Of a stretch of 64,000 bases of DNA, positions 60,564-64,000 are shown piece by piece (the stretch's first letter is position 1; every line of letters starts with the position of its first letter). The stretch is from contig CM060915.1 in NCBI GenBank assembly GCA_030737875.1, forward strand, positions 626,946,786 to 627,010,785. The letters are read 5' to 3'. Source of the stretch: Allium sativum (taxonomy: Eukaryota > Streptophyta > Magnoliopsida > Asparagales > Amaryllidaceae). Below the pieces are notes generated by a model. It did no database searches. It was not told the DNA's origin and was given only the letters and a program-made list of their open reading frames with translations. The position numbers and the translations under genes were made by a program.

Positions 60564-62708
60564 ATGCTTGGTAAACTAGTACGAGCTCATGTGCCGATAT
60601 CTTACACATGTTGGGATAAAGTACCCAAAATAAATAAGGACGACGTTTGGAACCAATTGATGTAAATTTGTGAAAAATAGCATTTAAATGTTACAATTTA
60701 TTTTTACAGTCTTTGACTCTTAATTTTGCAGAAAATGTATACACTTGAGCCGCTTTCAAAGGAAATGTTTTTAAAAAGAATGGCCGAGGCTTTTAGGAGA
60801 CACAAAATAAGCTTAAGAGCAAATTTTTATGGCACTTTCGACAATGATGAAGAACTATTGAAAAATTGTCCACCTGCAATTGCTCAAGATGATTGGAATG
60901 AGTTCATAAAGAATGAAGCAATGCCTGAAGCGAATGCAAGAAGGGAGGCAGGCTATAAAAAATAGATCCAGTCTAAATCATGCCCACCATGTAGGACGTA
61001 AAAGTCAAGCTAGAGTAGAACATGAATTGGTAAATTATTTGATCATTTTCTTTCAACAGTAGTAAAAAAATACAATTAAGGGAGAGAGTATACATGAAAT
61101 GGAATATATTGCAGATCGTTGCAAGTCCATCTGCAAATATCAACCGTCGTCAAGTATGGGAGAAGACACACACGAAAAAAGATGGTAGCATATCAGATGC
61201 CACGTCTGTGTACTTCGTAAGTTTTTACATTTATTATGGTTAGGTATGCCCTACTACAAATGTTTATTAGCTGATAGTTGAAATGATTATTTTTATGCTA
61301 AGCAAATTTCTTCTCGTTTTGATTCAATAGTTGGTATATACAATTTGAATGAAATCATTTTGATTTAGACCTATAAGAGGTGTGCATTTTATGCCATATA
61401 CCCACTGAAATGTGAATGCATATTGTTGTGAATTTTTCCTAAAGGAATTACTGGGTATATATGACAATATATTGTACTCTCTATTGTTATGGGAATTTCA
61501 TTTCCTAACTGAAAGCTCCTTTCCTTTCAGGCTTTCCATAATTGTGATTAGTTTCTCATTACATTTTCTTCGTTAGGTGTTTTTATTTTTATGGTGCTAT
61601 TGTTTGGATTGAATTTATTCAGTTAGGAGTAACATACTATAGTTACAAGCTGTTACAAGTAAAAGTTGGTGTAAACGCATTTAACTTTTATCCCAGGAAC
61701 AAATTGGCAAAATTAACGAAAAGACCACCGATAGTGATGAAGAAAATTTGCCTATGGATGAAGATATCTTATCACAAGTGTTGGGTAAGGATACAAGGGG
61801 TAGGTGTCACGCTGTTGGGAGCATCATACCAAAGATGCATGTTAAGGCTCGTAACATTGCATAGAAATGATTCAAACATGTTCGTGAATACAATTATGAG
61901 TTGACACCGAGGGTGGGAAGCTTGGAGGGTATGACAACTGATACGAAGGGTATAGTGGGAAATTTATCTAGGAAAATGGAGGTTCTGATCAACATGGTAG
62001 GAACTTTGACTGATCAAGGAATTCACGCATCGTTAACTCCGTCGGATGGAGGACACAGCAGTACACAATTCAGTGCATCAAAAGTCGTTTCTTCTCTGAT
62101 CTAGGATACGATCAATGTGGCGAACAATCAACGATGTGAAATTCTCAACTTTGATCTAGACATAGTAGCAACAGTTATTTATTAGCAGTAAGAAATCAAA
62201 CTTCCCTTCAAATTTCAATTTACTGCATAATATATAGTTAGCTTAAGCATTTACGGATGGATGTTGCAGTGCCGGCTCTAGTTCACATATAAATTAAAAA
62301 GTGTTTGATTGCATCTGGTTGCATAGAACTTGTTTTCATGTATTTCTGGATATGCACGATGGTTTGGTTGCATTTTCTTTGACCTTATTGCTAATAATTC
62401 TAAAGCGGGTGCTTAAAGTCTAATCGATACGTACTCCAGTCTAGTTGTTTTAATAAAATCAGATTTTATTAATATTGTCCTTTGAAATTCTCGACTTTAT
62501 TGCAACAGGTACTGTATGTCGAGATTCTACATCATCCAGATGCCATGGGAAAGTTGTACCGCCTACACATGAAAAACTGGTTTTGGATGGTATACTGCTA
62601 CCAAACGAGAAAACCAACAGACCGAATCGTCAGTGTGCAGAGACCTTTGATGAAGTCGGAGTTGGCGGGTTTGTATGTCATGTGAAGTCCCTGATTCAAT
62701 ATCTTTAG
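60564..62708 (+). pseudogene. TnpA / Transposase_24-like gene of the CACTA element, decayed
   Basis: Exon 1 from ATG 60564 reads MLGKLVRAHVPISYTCWDKV then NKDDVWNQLM, the family's VPI..TW..VPK..KD.VW motif. Next LSKEMFLKRMAEAFRRHK and CPPAIAQDDWNEFIK (60726-60965), then after a frameshift NHAHHVGRKSQARVEHEL (60970-61030). A further exon near 61111-61217 has ANINRRQVWEKTHTKKDG. Near 61698-61850 comes DILSQVLGKDTRGR. A basic/helical segment ends at 62103, and 62505-62708 may be the C-terminal domain (VCRDSTSS...VGVGGFVCHVK). In CACTA elements this second protein binds subterminal repeats. Frameshifts between pieces indicate a pseudogene; exon limits are tentative. Confidence 0.75.
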
Positions 62709-63631
62709 ACGTTGGAGCAGGTATATATAATTTTACACTTGACTCTTCGTTTACTTATGAAATAAGAATTCCCTGACACTTGTGTTTGCATTAGTTTCAT
62801 GAACTCTCTTTGGTGGCATATATGCATACGTGAGACACGATATGCACACACGAACACAAAGCCACGATATTGACTTGACCTGACCTTAACTGCCATGATG
62901 TATGCAATAATACATCGGAATGTTCACTCCGAATAACGTGGCTTTGTGTTACTTTTTTTTTTATTGTGAAAATACTCTAAATATTATTTGTTAATGTTCT
63001 ACAAATCGATTGATCCCTTGATAAATTTCCATACTTGAGATAAATAACAACATTGAAAAAATAACTGATTCCATTTCTCCCCGTGAAACTCACAAAGTAG
63101 ATAATAAGGATAAATTGAATTATTCCATTGTATTATGCTATCCTCTGTCTTTAATTGGTCCGTCCTAGCTTATGAAGTACAGATAGCAATTTTATAGTAT
63201 AGGTGATCAATTTATGTGATTACGTATGCCATAGAAAATTTGTGTATACTGAGTTTATCCGTAATACACCTTACCTGGCTTATGTTTGCAATGTTTGTCC
63301 AAAAATTTCAGACTTTATTTCGTACTGTGTTTGTGTGGGAATGACCTGAACTGAACTGACATATCATGCCAGATGCAAATTTTGACAAAATTTTCTTCCC
63401 ATTTTCAGTGTTTATTTGGTGTGGGATCGGCATGAGGGTTTGGTTTGCGTGAACTGAACTTAATTGAACTGACATATCGTGCATGAGGGCTAGTATTTCC
63501 GCTAATAATTCAGTACATCTGCAGTTCATAAGAAATTGTTTTGTATTGTTTGCCTTGATCATGTTTCCCTTCACTATTTGCCCATGTATTTGTTACAACA
63601 CCAAACAAGCGACAACAAACTATCTTTTGTT
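62709..63631 (+). other. CACTA 3' non-coding region
   Basis: No gene seen. TGAACTGAACTGACATATC (63347) and AACTTAATTGAACTGACATATCG (63457) form a diverged direct repeat about 110 bp apart. Small frames here are unrecognised. Confidence 0.6.
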
Positions 63632-63916
63632 GAAGGTCACAACAAAGTTCAGGTTCAGGCAGTAGAAATAGGCACATGGAAGGTCACAACACCAAACAAG
63701 CGACAACACGAAACAATTCCATAGACAACAAATACATGGGCAAATAGGTCTACATGATCAAATACACGTATAACTTTCATGTGTATTTGATCATGTAGAC
63801 CTATTTGCCCATGTATTTGTTGTCTATGGAATTGTTTCGTGTTGTCGCTTGTTTGGTGTTGTGACCTTCCATGTGCCTATTTCTACTGCCTGAACCTGAA
63901 CTTTGTTGTGACCTTC
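63632..63916. repeat. Perfect 136-bp inverted repeat with 13-nt loop
   Basis: The left arm 63632-63767 is the exact reverse complement of 63781-63916, as far as I can check base by base; the loop is GTATAACTTTCAT. Part of the arm (TTTGCCCATGTATTTGTT and ACACCAAACAAGCGACAACA) also occurs, diverged, at 63576-63617. So the locus is built from repeats of one local sequence. Confidence 0.95.
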
Positions 63917-64000
63917 CATGTAGTCGATCAAAAGTCGGTGGATACCCTAAAAGTAGCTATATATTTGTTGGTAGCAATATATTTATCAACTATAATCTTC

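Larger units (their letters stand above)
55540..64000 (+). mobile_element. CACTA (En/Spm) transposon, left end and body
   Basis: Begins CACTACACC within LTR E. The mirrored end (GGTGTAGTG) was not found before 64000, so the element runs out of the window. It encodes, in order, a TNP2-like transposase and a TnpA/Transposase_24-like protein, both on plus, the usual CACTA arrangement. Both are decayed. Subterminal DNA (55560-55730) has recurrent GTCGATCAAAGTTGACT/TTAGCCATATC words. Confidence 0.88.

Noticed and set aside
63632..63916. A microRNA precursor
   Set aside because: Perfect pairing over 136 bp and overlap with local direct repeats fit a recent inverted duplication better than a microRNA gene, whose arms normally carry mismatches.

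Overview
This window is repeat-rich nuclear DNA of a seed plant with a large, transposon-laden genome. The evidence is Tekay/Del-type Ty3/gypsy elements with initiator-tRNA-Met-like primer sites, a Tat-lineage Ty3/gypsy element, a plant-type CACTA (En/Spm) transposon, an hAT-like MITE, AT-rich LTRs and splice-type introns. I see no intact host gene, tRNA or rRNA gene. One unrecognised 66-codon open frame (21176-21376) might be a host exon scrap. The species cannot be named from this sequence. Layout, left half: an LTR element B (1-20260, its left end outside the window) has a 3.9-kb LTR and a 2.3-kb internal region holding only eroded gag/protease/RT scraps. Its 3' LTR (4023-4464 plus 16782-20260) is split by a complete element C (4465-16776; target duplication ATTAT). 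C has two 5,415-bp LTRs around only 1,482 bp of non-coding internal DNA. B itself abuts a remnant LTR, A, ending at 21171. Middle: element D (21463-35841, minus strand, target duplication TTCCC) has the same odd architecture, with 6.6-6.7-kb LTRs around 1,045 bp of internal DNA. It sits inside a short MITE-like sequence. Right half: the LTR of a minus-strand element G (36076-37766) carries an hAT-like MITE and is broken by E, a complete but decayed minus-strand Tekay chromovirus (37767 to beyond 55539). E's left LTR is broken by a Tat-type element F (40548-49416), which has lost reverse transcriptase, RNase H and most of integrase but keeps an antisense ORF. E's right LTR is broken by a CACTA transposon (55540 to past the window end) with a decayed TNP2-like transposase and a TnpA/Transposase_24-like gene. 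That region ends with a perfect 136-bp inverted repeat. How the parts work together: nothing here is an operon or pathway; the window is a stack of insertions. C, D and B carry the signals needed in cis (primer site, polypurine tract, LTR ends) but no proteins. They must have used enzymes from relatives, most simply a Tekay-like element such as an intact version of E; this is inferred from shared primer-site, polypurine-tract and LTR-end sequences. By-eye LTR comparison gives an age order: E oldest (about 10% different), F about 7%, D about 2%, C almost identical (one substitution noticed). This agrees with the nesting. The most unusual points are the LTR-dominated architecture of C and D, and short sequence boxes kept near the 3' ends of otherwise unlike LTRs.
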